From an uncultured Colwellia sp. (GTDB lineage Bacteria > Pseudomonadota > Gammaproteobacteria > Enterobacterales > Alteromonadaceae): 64,000 bases of DNA. The stretch is taken from contig CAJXUN010000022.1 of NCBI GenBank assembly GCA_913061475.1, positions 1 through 64,000 on the forward strand, written 5' to 3'. How positions within the stretch are numbered: the first letter of the stretch is position 1; each line of letters starts with the position of its first letter. The notes beneath the pieces are model-generated. The model made no database searches and was not told the DNA's origin. It saw only the letters and a program-made list of their open reading frames with translations. This document shows, piece after piece, positions 53,185 to 61,517 of the stretch. A program made the translations under genes and the position numbers.

Positions 53185-54699
53185 TTATTGATATTCAGGT
53201 TCTTTTACTCTTAACGTTAATAAGCCCGCAAATACCATACTTACGCCGCCAATAACTAATGAGTATACAGGTTGGTTATCGAAAACTTTGGTGATCAGGA
53301 AGCCTAAAACACTTGCCGCTAAAATTTGTGGCAAGACAATAAAAAAGTTGAATATTCCCATATACAAGCCCATTTTTTTAGCTGGTAAAGCGTTAGCTAA
53401 AATAGCGTATGGAATTGATAAGATAGAAGCCCAAGCGAAACCGATACCTATCATGGAAATAATCAGTAAGGTTGGATCTTTAATAAACATGAAGGAAATA
53501 AAGCCAGCACCACCTAAAAATAGGTTAATCATATGGGCGATACGTAAATTAAAGTACTTAACCACCATAGGAATGCAAATAGCAGCAAATACAGAGGTTA
53601 GGTTGTAAGCTGAAAATAGCACACCGACCCAGTCAGCACCTTCATTAAACGCCGCCGACGTGACATCAGAACTACCAAAATGAAAATCAGTCACCGCTGC
53701 CGTGGTATAGGTCCACATCGCAAAAAATGGAAACCATGAGAAGAATTGTACAAAGGCTAATTGCTTCATGGTTTGCGGCATGGAAAATAAATCTGACATC
53801 ACTTGTGCAAAACCATTTTTACTATTATTTTTTGCCATCAAGCCGGCTACTAGCTGACAAATGGCAAAGAAACAAAAACCGCCAGCAAGAATAAATAAAT
53901 TTTTATCAAGTTTTTCGACATTTAATGCGACTAAAGCAAAGCTTACAATCCCAACCACTAACCAAATTAAGCCGCCAGTGATATATTTTTTTGCACTACG
54001 GGCAATAATATTTTCTTCACTATAATCTTTATCTTCTGCTTCTTGAAAGGCCTTTAGCTCGGCTGGAGAATATTCTTTAGTAGAATAAATGGTCCATAAA
54101 ACCGCGAGTAAAAAGACCACGCCACCAGCATAAAAAGCAAATTTCACGGTGTCGGGCAACATGCCGGGCTCAGCAACATTGCTAATGTCAAACCAGTTGG
54201 TCATCATCCAAGGAAGTGATGAGGCAATAACCGAGGCAACACCAATAAAGAAGCTTTGCATAGCATAGCCCATTGCACGTTGTTTTCTCGGCAACATATC
54301 ACCAACAAAGGCCCTAAAGGGTTCCATAGACACGTTAATCGAGGCATCCATTATCCATAACATGCCTGCTGCAACCCATAACGTAGGGGAGTTAGGCATA
54401 ATAAATAACGATAAACTAGCGGCTATAGCACCAAAGAGAAAATAAGGTTTACGTCGACCTAAGCGATTCCAAGTATTGTCACTAAAATAGCCAATAATCG
54501 GTTGAACAAGTAGCCCCGTTATTGGAGCGGCAACCCATAAAATCGCCATATTTGAATAATCAGCGCCTAAGGTTTGAAATATTCGACTTACATTAGAATT
54601 TTGCAGAGCAAAACCAAACTGTATGCCCATAAATCCGAAACACATATTCCAGATTTGCCAAAAGTTGAGCTGAGGTTTTGTGATCATTTTTGTGGTCAT
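53185..54699 (-). CDS. MalT-like MFS sugar transporter (maltose/oligosaccharide:H+ symporter)
   Basis: A 504-residue inner-membrane protein with 12 predicted helices of the major facilitator superfamily, close to the SLC45/sucrose-transporter branch. Characteristic segments are LNFWQIWNMCFGFMGIQFGFALQNSNVSRIF, GYFSDNTWNRLGRRKPYFLFGA and SINVSMEPFRAFVGDMLP. Shewanella and Xanthomonas relatives import maltose. The upstream operator variant at 54884 places it in the alpha-glucan regulon, consistent with uptake of maltodextrins made by the exported amylase. Confidence 0.88.
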   Translation of the reverse strand: MTTKMITKPQLNFWQIWNMCFGFMGIQFGFALQNSNVSRIFQTLGADYSNMAILWVAAPITGLLVQPIIGYFSDNTWNRLGRRKPYFLFGAIAASLSLFIMPNSPTLWVAAGMLWIMDASINVSMEPFRAFVGDMLPRKQRAMGYAMQSFFIGVASVIASSLPWMMTNWFDISNVAEPGMLPDTVKFAFYAGGVVFLLAVLWTIYSTKEYSPAELKAFQEAEDKDYSEENIIARSAKKYITGGLIWLVVGIVSFALVALNVEKLDKNLFILAGGFCFFAICQLVAGLMAKNNSKNGFAQVMSDLFSMPQTMKQLAFVQFFSWFPFFAMWTYTTAAVTDFHFGSSDVTSAAFNEGADWVGVLFSAYNLTSVFAAICIPMVVKYFNLRIAHMINLFLGGAGFISFMFIKDPTLLIISMIGIGFAWASILSIPYAILANALPAKKMGLYMGIFNFFIVLPQILAASVLGFLITKVFDNQPVYSLVIGGVSMVFAGLLTLRVKEPEYQ

Positions 54700-55078
54700 C
54701 AGTGAACTCTTATTGTTATTAAGTATTCAAATAGGGAATTAAATTTTTAAACCCCATATTTAGTTCTGCTAAGTGCTAACTCTATTCAGTAATGAAAATC
54801 AACAAGCTTTAGAGGTGTTTTTAATGACAGCAGTTAACTTAACTTTATGCATATTACATCAGCGAGCAAATATCTGTATTTATTGCATACGTATTCACCT
54901 GAAGTATTTATTCAACCGTTAAGTTCATTATTGGCAGGCATGCGGTGTGAAATTTAAATCATTAAAAAATACTTTCTTACAAAATCTAACACTCCTACGT
55001 ATAAAGGTAACAGTTTTTAAAAACTTAAGCCGCAGATTCAAATGATGTTTATCAATAAAATACCGCTAAATTATATTA
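54700..55078. other. Divergent control region between MFS transporter and ACP operon
   Basis: No gene. It holds the sugar-type operator (54884-54897). The ACP side is AT-rich, with no clear -35/-10 pair I would defend. Confidence 0.5.
54884..54897. promoter_or_regulatory. CATACGTAT-type operator upstream of the MFS transporter
   Basis: TGCATACGTATTCA matches the extended O2 operator TGCATACGTATGTA at 12 of 14 positions, 185 bases upstream of the transporter start. It could also affect the divergent ACP operon, 182 bases to its right. Confidence 0.6.
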
Positions 55079-55348
55079 ATGGACTACACCATGAATACGG
55101 TAGCAAAATTACAAAACATATTAAGCCAAGTGATCAACATTCCATCTGAATCTATTTTCCTCAAAATGCCACTTATCGGTGAATATGCTGAGTTAGACTC
55201 AATGGGGATTATGACCTTACTGATGGAAATTGAGTCAGAATTTTCAGTTGATATAAATGATATAGATTTATCGATGGAAACATTTGCAAGCTTTGATAGC
55301 CTGCAACGTTCGGTGGAATCTGCTATCAACCTAAGGTTGACAGCTTAG
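55079..55348 (+). CDS. Acyl carrier protein
   Basis: An 89-residue four-helix carrier with the 4'-phosphopantetheine attachment Ser41 in ELDSMGIM, followed by the acidic helix MEIESEFSVDINDIDL. It is divergent from fatty-acid-synthesis AcpP and is of the type found beside AMP-ligases in biosynthetic clusters. Ribosome sites are weak for both ATG 55079 and ATG 55091. It is the first gene of a five-gene operon and overlaps the next by one base (TAGTG). It probably carries the substrate activated by the ligase at 57990. Confidence 0.9.
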   Translation: MDYTMNTVAKLQNILSQVINIPSESIFLKMPLIGEYAELDSMGIMTLLMEIESEFSVDINDIDLSMETFASFDSLQRSVESAINLRLTA

Positions 55349-56187
55349 TGACCATGAAAAACTCACTCGCCAATATGCTGATTTATTTAATCATTTCTTT
55401 TTTTAAATTATTTAAACGTCATCAGCGACAAAAAATGGCTAAGTTTATTGCTAGAAAAATTTTACGTCATGCAAAAAAAACTAAAAGCCGCGCAATGAGC
55501 AATATCTCGTTAGCTTTGCCAACCTTATCGGCTATCGAGGTTGAAGCGTTAGCGCTTGAGTCTTATGAAAATATTGTCTGTGGTATTTTTGAGTGTTTTT
55601 GGCTTGATGAAGTAGAAATTGATATCGAATGTGATGAAGCCACGTTGGAATTACTTCATAACGAAAAAGGCGCAGCAGTTGCTACTATGCACATGAGTTG
55701 CTACGAAATCGCGCCAATCATTATCGAGCGATTAGTGGGGAATGCCACCACTATGTCTAAAATACCGGCTTTTATAACATCAGCGAGTGATATTTATAAA
55801 AAATCGAATATTAAAGTGATTAATTCCAATGCACCTCATCCTTTTATCGAGCTATTGCGTGCGACGAAAGAAAATAATGTTATTTGCCTACACACTGATC
55901 ACTTTTCAACGAATGTACCAGTAACCTTTTTTGGTCGAAAAACCAGTGCCCCGAGCGGTATTGCTATGGTGTCGGCTTATCAAAAAGTGCCCTTACTTAT
56001 TTGTTATGCGACATTGCAAGCAAACGGTCGATATAAAGCGGTATTAGAAACGGTTACTGAAGTCCCCGTTGAAAATAATGAATTGGCTATTACACAGGCG
56101 ATAGGCTCGGTATATCAACGTTTTGAAGAAATAATTAAAATCCACCCAGAACAATGGTATTGGTCATATAACCGTTGGCGTAGTTAA
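55348..56187 (+). CDS. LpxL/HtrB-like lysophospholipid acyltransferase family protein
   Basis: A 279-residue membrane-associated acyltransferase. A hydrophobic N-terminal helix (about 8-20) is followed by a basic segment and the LPLAT signature His115-x4-Glu120 (MHMSCYE). LHTDHFSTNVPVTFFGRKTSAPSG (about 190-215) matches the conserved block of lipid A secondary acyltransferases. It is shorter than LpxL (about 306). In lipid A synthesis, relatives transfer acyl groups from acyl-ACP; here the adjacent ACP suggests an acyl transfer to another acceptor. Start is GTG overlapping the ACP stop; ATG 55354 is an alternative. Confidence 0.88.
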   Translation: MTMKNSLANMLIYLIISFFKLFKRHQRQKMAKFIARKILRHAKKTKSRAMSNISLALPTLSAIEVEALALESYENIVCGIFECFWLDEVEIDIECDEATLELLHNEKGAAVATMHMSCYEIAPIIIERLVGNATTMSKIPAFITSASDIYKKSNIKVINSNAPHPFIELLRATKENNVICLHTDHFSTNVPVTFFGRKTSAPSGIAMVSAYQKVPLLICYATLQANGRYKAVLETVTEVPVENNELAITQAIGSVYQRFEEIIKIHPEQWYWSYNRWRS

Positions 56188-56191
56188 TCTT

Positions 56192-57982
56192 ATGGATATA
56201 AAAATGAATGCTCAACCGATAGTGGACACTGAAGAAGATCAATCTTCACATATAAAACCTTGGCCACGATTATTAGGTTATTTTGGTGCACACAAACTGA
56301 AACTATTGGTCGCGCTGTTAGCGTTATGCCTTTTTAGTATTGTTGATGCTGGCATGATCTATTTTGTTAAACCATTAATTGATGATGGCTTAGCGCTATC
56401 TAATGCTGAAACTCTTAAAACAGGGGCATTAGTTGTGGTGCTTATTTTTTTCTTTCGTGGTATCGCAGGCTTTGTTTATAACTATATATTAGCCTATGTC
56501 AGTAGTTATATTACTCATGATATTCGTCAACAAGCCTTTGAAAAACTACAGCGCTTACCTATGTATTATTTTGACGAATGTAACCGAGGGACATTAATCT
56601 CAAAACTTATTTATGACACTGAGCAAATTTCTAAAGCCACCTCAACTGCCTTAGTTACTGTATTTAGAGAAACGCTTATTGTGCTTGTTTTACTCGGGAT
56701 GATGTTTTATCAAAGTTGGCAGTTGTCATTGATTTTCGTCATTATTGGGCCGCTAATCGCCATTATTATTGCCAAAGTGACTAAGCGTTTTAAGCAGGTC
56801 AGTGTTGCGCTGCAAAATAGTATGGGTGATATCACTAAAGTGGCGGACCAGTCGTTAAGTAATCATCAAGAGGTACTGGCGTATAATATGTCGGAGAAGT
56901 TGTCGCAACAGTTTTCACAAGCGAACAATAAAAATCGACGACAGATAATGAAATTAGCAACCGCTAGCGCGCTGAGTAACCCAACAATACAGCTGATTGC
57001 ATCATTTTCAATTTCTGCGGTGTTGTTGCTTGCAAGTAATGAAAACATTATCAAAGAACTGACACCAGGCACATTTACCATGGTGCTATTCGCCATTGGT
57101 TCACTGCTGCGCCCTCTGAAACAATTGACGATGGTTAATCAACAATTACAAAGCGGTATTACAGCAGCTAACAGTGTTTTTGAGTTATTAGATAAAACAG
57201 AAGAAAACGATGGTGGTAGCAAATCGTTAACTGGAGATAGCTTCAGTATTAAATTTGAGCAGCTGAACTTTTCGTATCGCAAAAGCACGGCTAATATTTT
57301 AAACAATATTTCAGCATTTATACCAGCGAAAAGTTCAATTGCGCTTGTTGGGGCCACAGGAAGCGGTAAATCTACCTTGGCAAATTTGCTACTCCGACTT
57401 TATGACGCACCTGAGTCTTCAGTTTATATCGACAATACCCCAATAGAGCAGTATTCATTAGCATCATTACGCTCGAATATTGCCTTAGTTTCACAACAAA
57501 TCGTCCTATTTGATGACAGTTTAGCGAACAATATTCTCTTTGGTTGTAAACGAAATGTTAGTCGTGCTGAGTTAGAAGATATCGCCGAACAAGCTAATGT
57601 TATGTCATTTGCATCGTTATTGCCGTTAGGTCTAGATTCTGCCATTGGCGAAAATGGCTGCTTATTGTCGGGTGGACAACGCCAGCGTATTGCAATCGCT
57701 CGCGCCATGCTAAAAGATGCGCCGATTGTCATTTTAGATGAAGCGACCTCAGCATTGGACAATAAGTCAGAGTTTTTAATACAACAGGCATTCGCTCGCT
57801 TAGGTGAAAATAAAACCATGTTGATTATCGCGCACCGATTATCGACCATCGAGAATGCTGATCAGATTATCGTTTTAGATAAAGGTCATATAGTCGAACA
57901 AGGCCATCACAGCGCATTACTTTTAAATCGCAGTCATTATTATCAAATGCATCAACAACAATTTACTCAAGAAGAAAACTAG
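56192..57982 (+). CDS. MsbA-like ABC exporter (lipid flippase type)
   Basis: A 596-residue homodimeric ABC half-transporter. Six transmembrane helices (about 35-320) come first, then a nucleotide-binding domain with Walker A GATGSGKST (387-395), signature LSGGQRQR near 490, Walker B VILDEATSALD and H-loop IIAHRLST. It is closely like MsbA, which flips lipid A across the inner membrane. In an operon with an ACP and an LpxL-like acyltransferase, it probably exports the lipidated product of the cluster; it could instead be a second MsbA. Confidence 0.92.
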   Translation: MDIKMNAQPIVDTEEDQSSHIKPWPRLLGYFGAHKLKLLVALLALCLFSIVDAGMIYFVKPLIDDGLALSNAETLKTGALVVVLIFFFRGIAGFVYNYILAYVSSYITHDIRQQAFEKLQRLPMYYFDECNRGTLISKLIYDTEQISKATSTALVTVFRETLIVLVLLGMMFYQSWQLSLIFVIIGPLIAIIIAKVTKRFKQVSVALQNSMGDITKVADQSLSNHQEVLAYNMSEKLSQQFSQANNKNRRQIMKLATASALSNPTIQLIASFSISAVLLLASNENIIKELTPGTFTMVLFAIGSLLRPLKQLTMVNQQLQSGITAANSVFELLDKTEENDGGSKSLTGDSFSIKFEQLNFSYRKSTANILNNISAFIPAKSSIALVGATGSGKSTLANLLLRLYDAPESSVYIDNTPIEQYSLASLRSNIALVSQQIVLFDDSLANNILFGCKRNVSRAELEDIAEQANVMSFASLLPLGLDSAIGENGCLLSGGQRQRIAIARAMLKDAPIVILDEATSALDNKSEFLIQQAFARLGENKTMLIIAHRLSTIENADQIIVLDKGHIVEQGHHSALLLNRSHYYQMHQQQFTQEEN

Positions 57983-57989
57983 AGCCGCT

Positions 57990-59747
57990 ATGTTATTACA
58001 TGAATTATTAGAAAAATCCTCGGCATGTCAGCCGAATAAAAAAGCCTTAGGTCGAGAAAATCAATGGATGACATACCAAGAGTTACAAATAGCTTTTGAA
58101 ACTGCGGCTAAAGCCCTGCAGCAATTGAACATTTGTAAGAATGATCGAGTGGCAATATATTTGCCTAAGGTAGAAGAGGCGGTTATAAGCTATTTTTCAG
58201 TCAGTAAAGTTGGCGGAATTTTTATCCCGGTTAATCCCGCACTAAAAGCGCGACAAGTTGCTCATATTCTAAATGATAGTACTGCAAAGGTACTGATCAC
58301 CAACACGGCACGTTTAAGGCAAATGATAACGCAGTCGTTGACTGAGCAAGCTAACGCAAAAAGCTTAGCGAAGCTTGAGCAGATTATCCTTATCGATGCT
58401 ACTGAGGACGATGACTTATGTGACGATGAATTTTCTGTCAATAAAGGCCATGGTGAATCAGTCAATATCATCAGCTGGCCTGGTTTTATGACACTTGGTA
58501 ATAATACTTTAGTTTCAAGCACTTCAGATACGACTAGTCGCTCAGAGTATATCGGCAATGATATTATTGATAGTGATATCGCCGCTATCTTCTATACCTC
58601 CGGTAGTACGGGTAATGCAAAAGGTGTGGTATTAAGTCATCGTAATCTTGTGATGGGAGCAAAAAGTGTTGCGCAATACTTACCTTGTAAAAGCACAGAT
58701 GTTATGGCGGCCATTCAACCCTTTAGTTTTGATTATGGTTTTAGTCAACTGACCATTTGTTTTTTAATTGGTGCTAGTTGTTATATGGATGAATATTTGT
58801 TTGAAAAAGATTTATTTGAGACTATAAAAAGACAAAAAATCACCACCTTAGCGCTAGTGCCACCGCTTTGGATAAAGTTGGCGCAAGGGTGTTGGCCGGC
58901 AGAAGTTGGCAAGAACATTCGCTACTTTTGTAATACTGGCGGCGCAATGCCAAGGTCGACACTATCAAAATTAAGAAACTATATGCCTAATGCCAAACCG
59001 TATTTAATGTATGGACTTACCGAGGCATTTCGTTCTTGTTATTTGCCGCCCGAACAACTTGATATTCGACCTGAATCATTTGGCAAAGCTATTCCTAATG
59101 CACAAATTACTGTTATTAATGAGCAAGGCGATGAATGTCGGCCCCATGAGCCTGGAGAACTTGTTCACAGGGGGGTACTTGTTAGCCAAGGTTACTGGAA
59201 TGATGTCGAGCAAACCAAACAACGTTTTAAGCCAGCTGCGAATCTTTTGCCACAAGTACCTCTGACTGAAATGGCGGTTTGGTCGGGCGATGTGGTAAAA
59301 AAAGATGAGCAAGGTTTTTTATATTTCATTGGTAGAAAAGATGATTTGATCAAAACCTCAGGTTATCGCTTAAGCCCAGATGAGGTAGAGAATGTGCTTT
59401 ATTTGCTTGATGATATCAGTGAGGCGATTGTGATTGGCGTTCCTCATCCTGTTTTAGGGCAAGCGCTTGTGGCAATTATTGTTGCTAAATCTGCAGAGTT
59501 AACCGAAAAACGTGTATTAAGACACTGCTTAGCCTCATTGCCGAACTACATGCTGCCAAAGCACATTGCTTTTGTGGATTCATTACCTAGAAATGCCAAC
59601 AATAAATTTGAAAGAAATCATTGGAAAGCAGTATACAAAAATTTATTTGCCCGCTTAATCAATGAAAATATAAAAACTAATGATTTAGTCGAATCAACAG
59701 AATCAGTAAAGTCAGCAGAAGTGGGTATAAAAAATGAAAACGCATGA
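57990..59747 (+). CDS. AMP-forming acyl/aminoacyl ligase, exosortase A-associated type
   Basis: A 585-residue ANL-superfamily adenylating enzyme. It has FYTSGSTGNAKG (ATP loop), PFSFDYGFSQLT, NTGGAMPRSTL, YLMYGLTEAFRS and the C-terminal GRKDDLIKTSGYRLSP. The ordering and wording closely match the acyl-CoA ligase family associated with exosortase A loci (TIGR03098), by memory rather than search. It would adenylate a carboxylic or amino acid and load it on the ACP or CoA. The 14-base overlap with the decarboxylase gene, and the family pairing, suggest a shared pathway. AGAG precedes the ATG. Confidence 0.88.
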   Translation: MLLHELLEKSSACQPNKKALGRENQWMTYQELQIAFETAAKALQQLNICKNDRVAIYLPKVEEAVISYFSVSKVGGIFIPVNPALKARQVAHILNDSTAKVLITNTARLRQMITQSLTEQANAKSLAKLEQIILIDATEDDDLCDDEFSVNKGHGESVNIISWPGFMTLGNNTLVSSTSDTTSRSEYIGNDIIDSDIAAIFYTSGSTGNAKGVVLSHRNLVMGAKSVAQYLPCKSTDVMAAIQPFSFDYGFSQLTICFLIGASCYMDEYLFEKDLFETIKRQKITTLALVPPLWIKLAQGCWPAEVGKNIRYFCNTGGAMPRSTLSKLRNYMPNAKPYLMYGLTEAFRSCYLPPEQLDIRPESFGKAIPNAQITVINEQGDECRPHEPGELVHRGVLVSQGYWNDVEQTKQRFKPAANLLPQVPLTEMAVWSGDVVKKDEQGFLYFIGRKDDLIKTSGYRLSPDEVENVLYLLDDISEAIVIGVPHPVLGQALVAIIVAKSAELTEKRVLRHCLASLPNYMLPKHIAFVDSLPRNANNKFERNHWKAVYKNLFARLINENIKTNDLVESTESVKSAEVGIKNENA

Positions 59748-60957
59748 CATCCATCATCGTCTTAATGTCGAAAATAATCAGCTTATATTTGCCGGAAAGA
59801 GCGCAGAAGAAATTATTGCTATTGCTGGTGGCACACCTTGTTATGTTTATGATAAATCGCTCGTTGTTAACAGAGTTAAAGCGCTGAGATCAATGTTACC
59901 TGAAACGGTTAAAATTCACTATGCAATTAAAGCTAACCCTTACGCGCCTTTAGTCGGCCAAATGGTAAACCATGTTGATGGTTTTGATGTCGCTTCGCAT
60001 CAAGAATTAATTTTAGCGCTAGCTAGTGGCATGCCAGCAGCGAATATTAGCTTTGCCGGTCCTGGAAAATCATCTCAAGATTTAACTGCTGGCGTTGCTA
60101 GTGGTGTCATCATTAATGTTGAATCAGAGCATGAACTTAATCAAATTTATGCTATAGCTCAACAACAACAGTGTCGTGCGAATATTGCGCTGCGAGTAAA
60201 TCCAAGTTTTGAATTGAAAAATTCAGGTATGTCGATGGCGGGCGGCTCAAAGCCGTTCGGTATAGATGCCGAAAATATTACTGCGATGCTAAAAAAATTA
60301 GACGTTGATAAAGTGAATATTAAAGGTTTACATATATTTACCGGTTCACAAAACTTAAATGCTGAAGCGTTAATGCAAGCACAATCTAATACTTTTGAGT
60401 TGGCTTATCAACTACTTAAAGAAACGGGTGTCGAAATAACCCACCTTAATATTGGCGGTGGCTTTGGTATTCCATATTTTCCCAATGAAAAAGCACTAGA
60501 CCTTACCGCTGTTATTGATAATTTAACGAAACTGCTTGAAAAATATCAACCTTTGCTCGGCTTTAAAGAAATACATTTGGAGTTAGGGCGTTACTTGGTT
60601 GGTGAAGCGGGTATATATTTATCCCGAGTTGTTGATAAAAAAGTTTCACGGGGTAAAACCTACCTCGTTGTTGATGGCGGTATGCATCACCATTTGGCAA
60701 ATTCGGGTAACTTTGGTCAGGTGATCCGTAAGAACTATCCTGTCGTTATGCCACAAGAGATGGGGCATAACGCACCTGAAAAAGTTAATGTGGTGGGGCC
60801 TTTATGTACGCCGTTAGATATACTAGCAAACCAGATTAATTTAGCGCCAGCTAAAATCGGCGATGTTATTGCTGTTCTGCAATCAGGGGCTTATGGCCCA
60901 ACAGCAAGTCCGCAGCTGTTTTTGAGTCAACCACAAGTAAAAGAGCTCATGTTGTAG
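59734..60957 (+). CDS. LysA-like PLP-dependent decarboxylase, exosortase A-associated type
   Basis: A 407-residue alanine-racemase-fold decarboxylase. The PLP lysine is Lys66 (YAIKANP); GGGFGIPYF, ELGRYLVGEAG and GPLCTPLD carry the phosphate-binding and catalytic-Cys regions, and SGAYGPTASP ends the active site. It resembles diaminopimelate decarboxylase but is closest, by memory, to the family paired with exosortase A loci (TIGR03099). Its substrate is unknown: a free amino acid, or one tethered to the ACP. It is the last gene of the operon and converges on def with 11 bases between. Confidence 0.9.
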   Translation: MKTHDIHHRLNVENNQLIFAGKSAEEIIAIAGGTPCYVYDKSLVVNRVKALRSMLPETVKIHYAIKANPYAPLVGQMVNHVDGFDVASHQELILALASGMPAANISFAGPGKSSQDLTAGVASGVIINVESEHELNQIYAIAQQQQCRANIALRVNPSFELKNSGMSMAGGSKPFGIDAENITAMLKKLDVDKVNIKGLHIFTGSQNLNAEALMQAQSNTFELAYQLLKETGVEITHLNIGGGFGIPYFPNEKALDLTAVIDNLTKLLEKYQPLLGFKEIHLELGRYLVGEAGIYLSRVVDKKVSRGKTYLVVDGGMHHHLANSGNFGQVIRKNYPVVMPQEMGHNAPEKVNVVGPLCTPLDILANQINLAPAKIGDVIAVLQSGAYGPTASPQLFLSQPQVKELML

Positions 60958-60968
60958 TTAATTTGAGT

Positions 60969-61517
60969 TCAGGTTAAGTAGGTTTCTCGCCATTGCTGCT
61001 CGTCAATGGCGTCATTTTCATTATTGAGTCGTTCAATAAAAGTAATACCATCAAGGTGATCCAATTCATGCTGAAAGATACGGGCAAGAAAGTTTGTAAG
61101 CGTTTTGTTATGTTTAGTGCCCGCTTCATCAAGGTAGCTGACATCAATACTCGTATAACGAGCGACAAGTGCTCGTTTGCCTTTAACACTTAAACAGCCT
61201 TCCCAGCCTAACGCTTGTTGTTCACTCGTCGAACGTATTTCGGGATTGATGATAACGCTAATGGGCAATAAAGGCGCGTCAGGGTAACGTTCACTTGGCG
61301 CTGAGCACATCAGAAATAGTCGCAGACTTTCACCCACCTGAGGAGCTGCAATACCAACGCCTTTAGCTTCGGCAACCGTTATTTTTAAATCGGTGATAAG
61401 TTGCTTAATTTGTTCTGAATTTATATCAGTAACTGGATTTGCTACTTGCGCTAAAACGGGCTCACCGCGTTGTAAAATGATTAAATTATTTTTTGGTCGT
61501 TGGCCATTATCACTCAT
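60969..61517 (-). CDS. def: Peptide deformylase (additional copy)
   Basis: A 182-residue metalloenzyme that removes the formyl group from nascent N-terminal Met. The three motifs are complete: GIAAPQVG (55-62), EGCLS with metal ligand Cys108, and QHELDHLDG with His150, Glu151 and His154. The main def gene usually lies next to fmt; here it is joined by a 4-base ATGA overlap to an MFS transporter gene, so it is probably a second, accessory copy. Length is normal. Confidence 0.93.
   Translation of the reverse strand: MSDNGQRPKNNLIILQRGEPVLAQVANPVTDINSEQIKQLITDLKITVAEAKGVGIAAPQVGESLRLFLMCSAPSERYPDAPLLPISVIINPEIRSTSEQQALGWEGCLSVKGKRALVARYTSIDVSYLDEAGTKHNKTLTNFLARIFQHELDHLDGITFIERLNNENDAIDEQQWRETYLT

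Noticed and set aside
55079-56187. The acyltransferase as the cell's lipid A LpxL
   Set aside because: It is shorter than LpxL and is operonic with a dedicated ACP and ligase, though the possibility is not excluded without the rest of the genome.
55079-60957. An ordinary exosortase A exopolysaccharide locus
   Set aside because: No exosortase, PEP-CTERM protein, glycosyltransferase or chain-length gene is visible in the flanks; only the ligase and decarboxylase match that setting.
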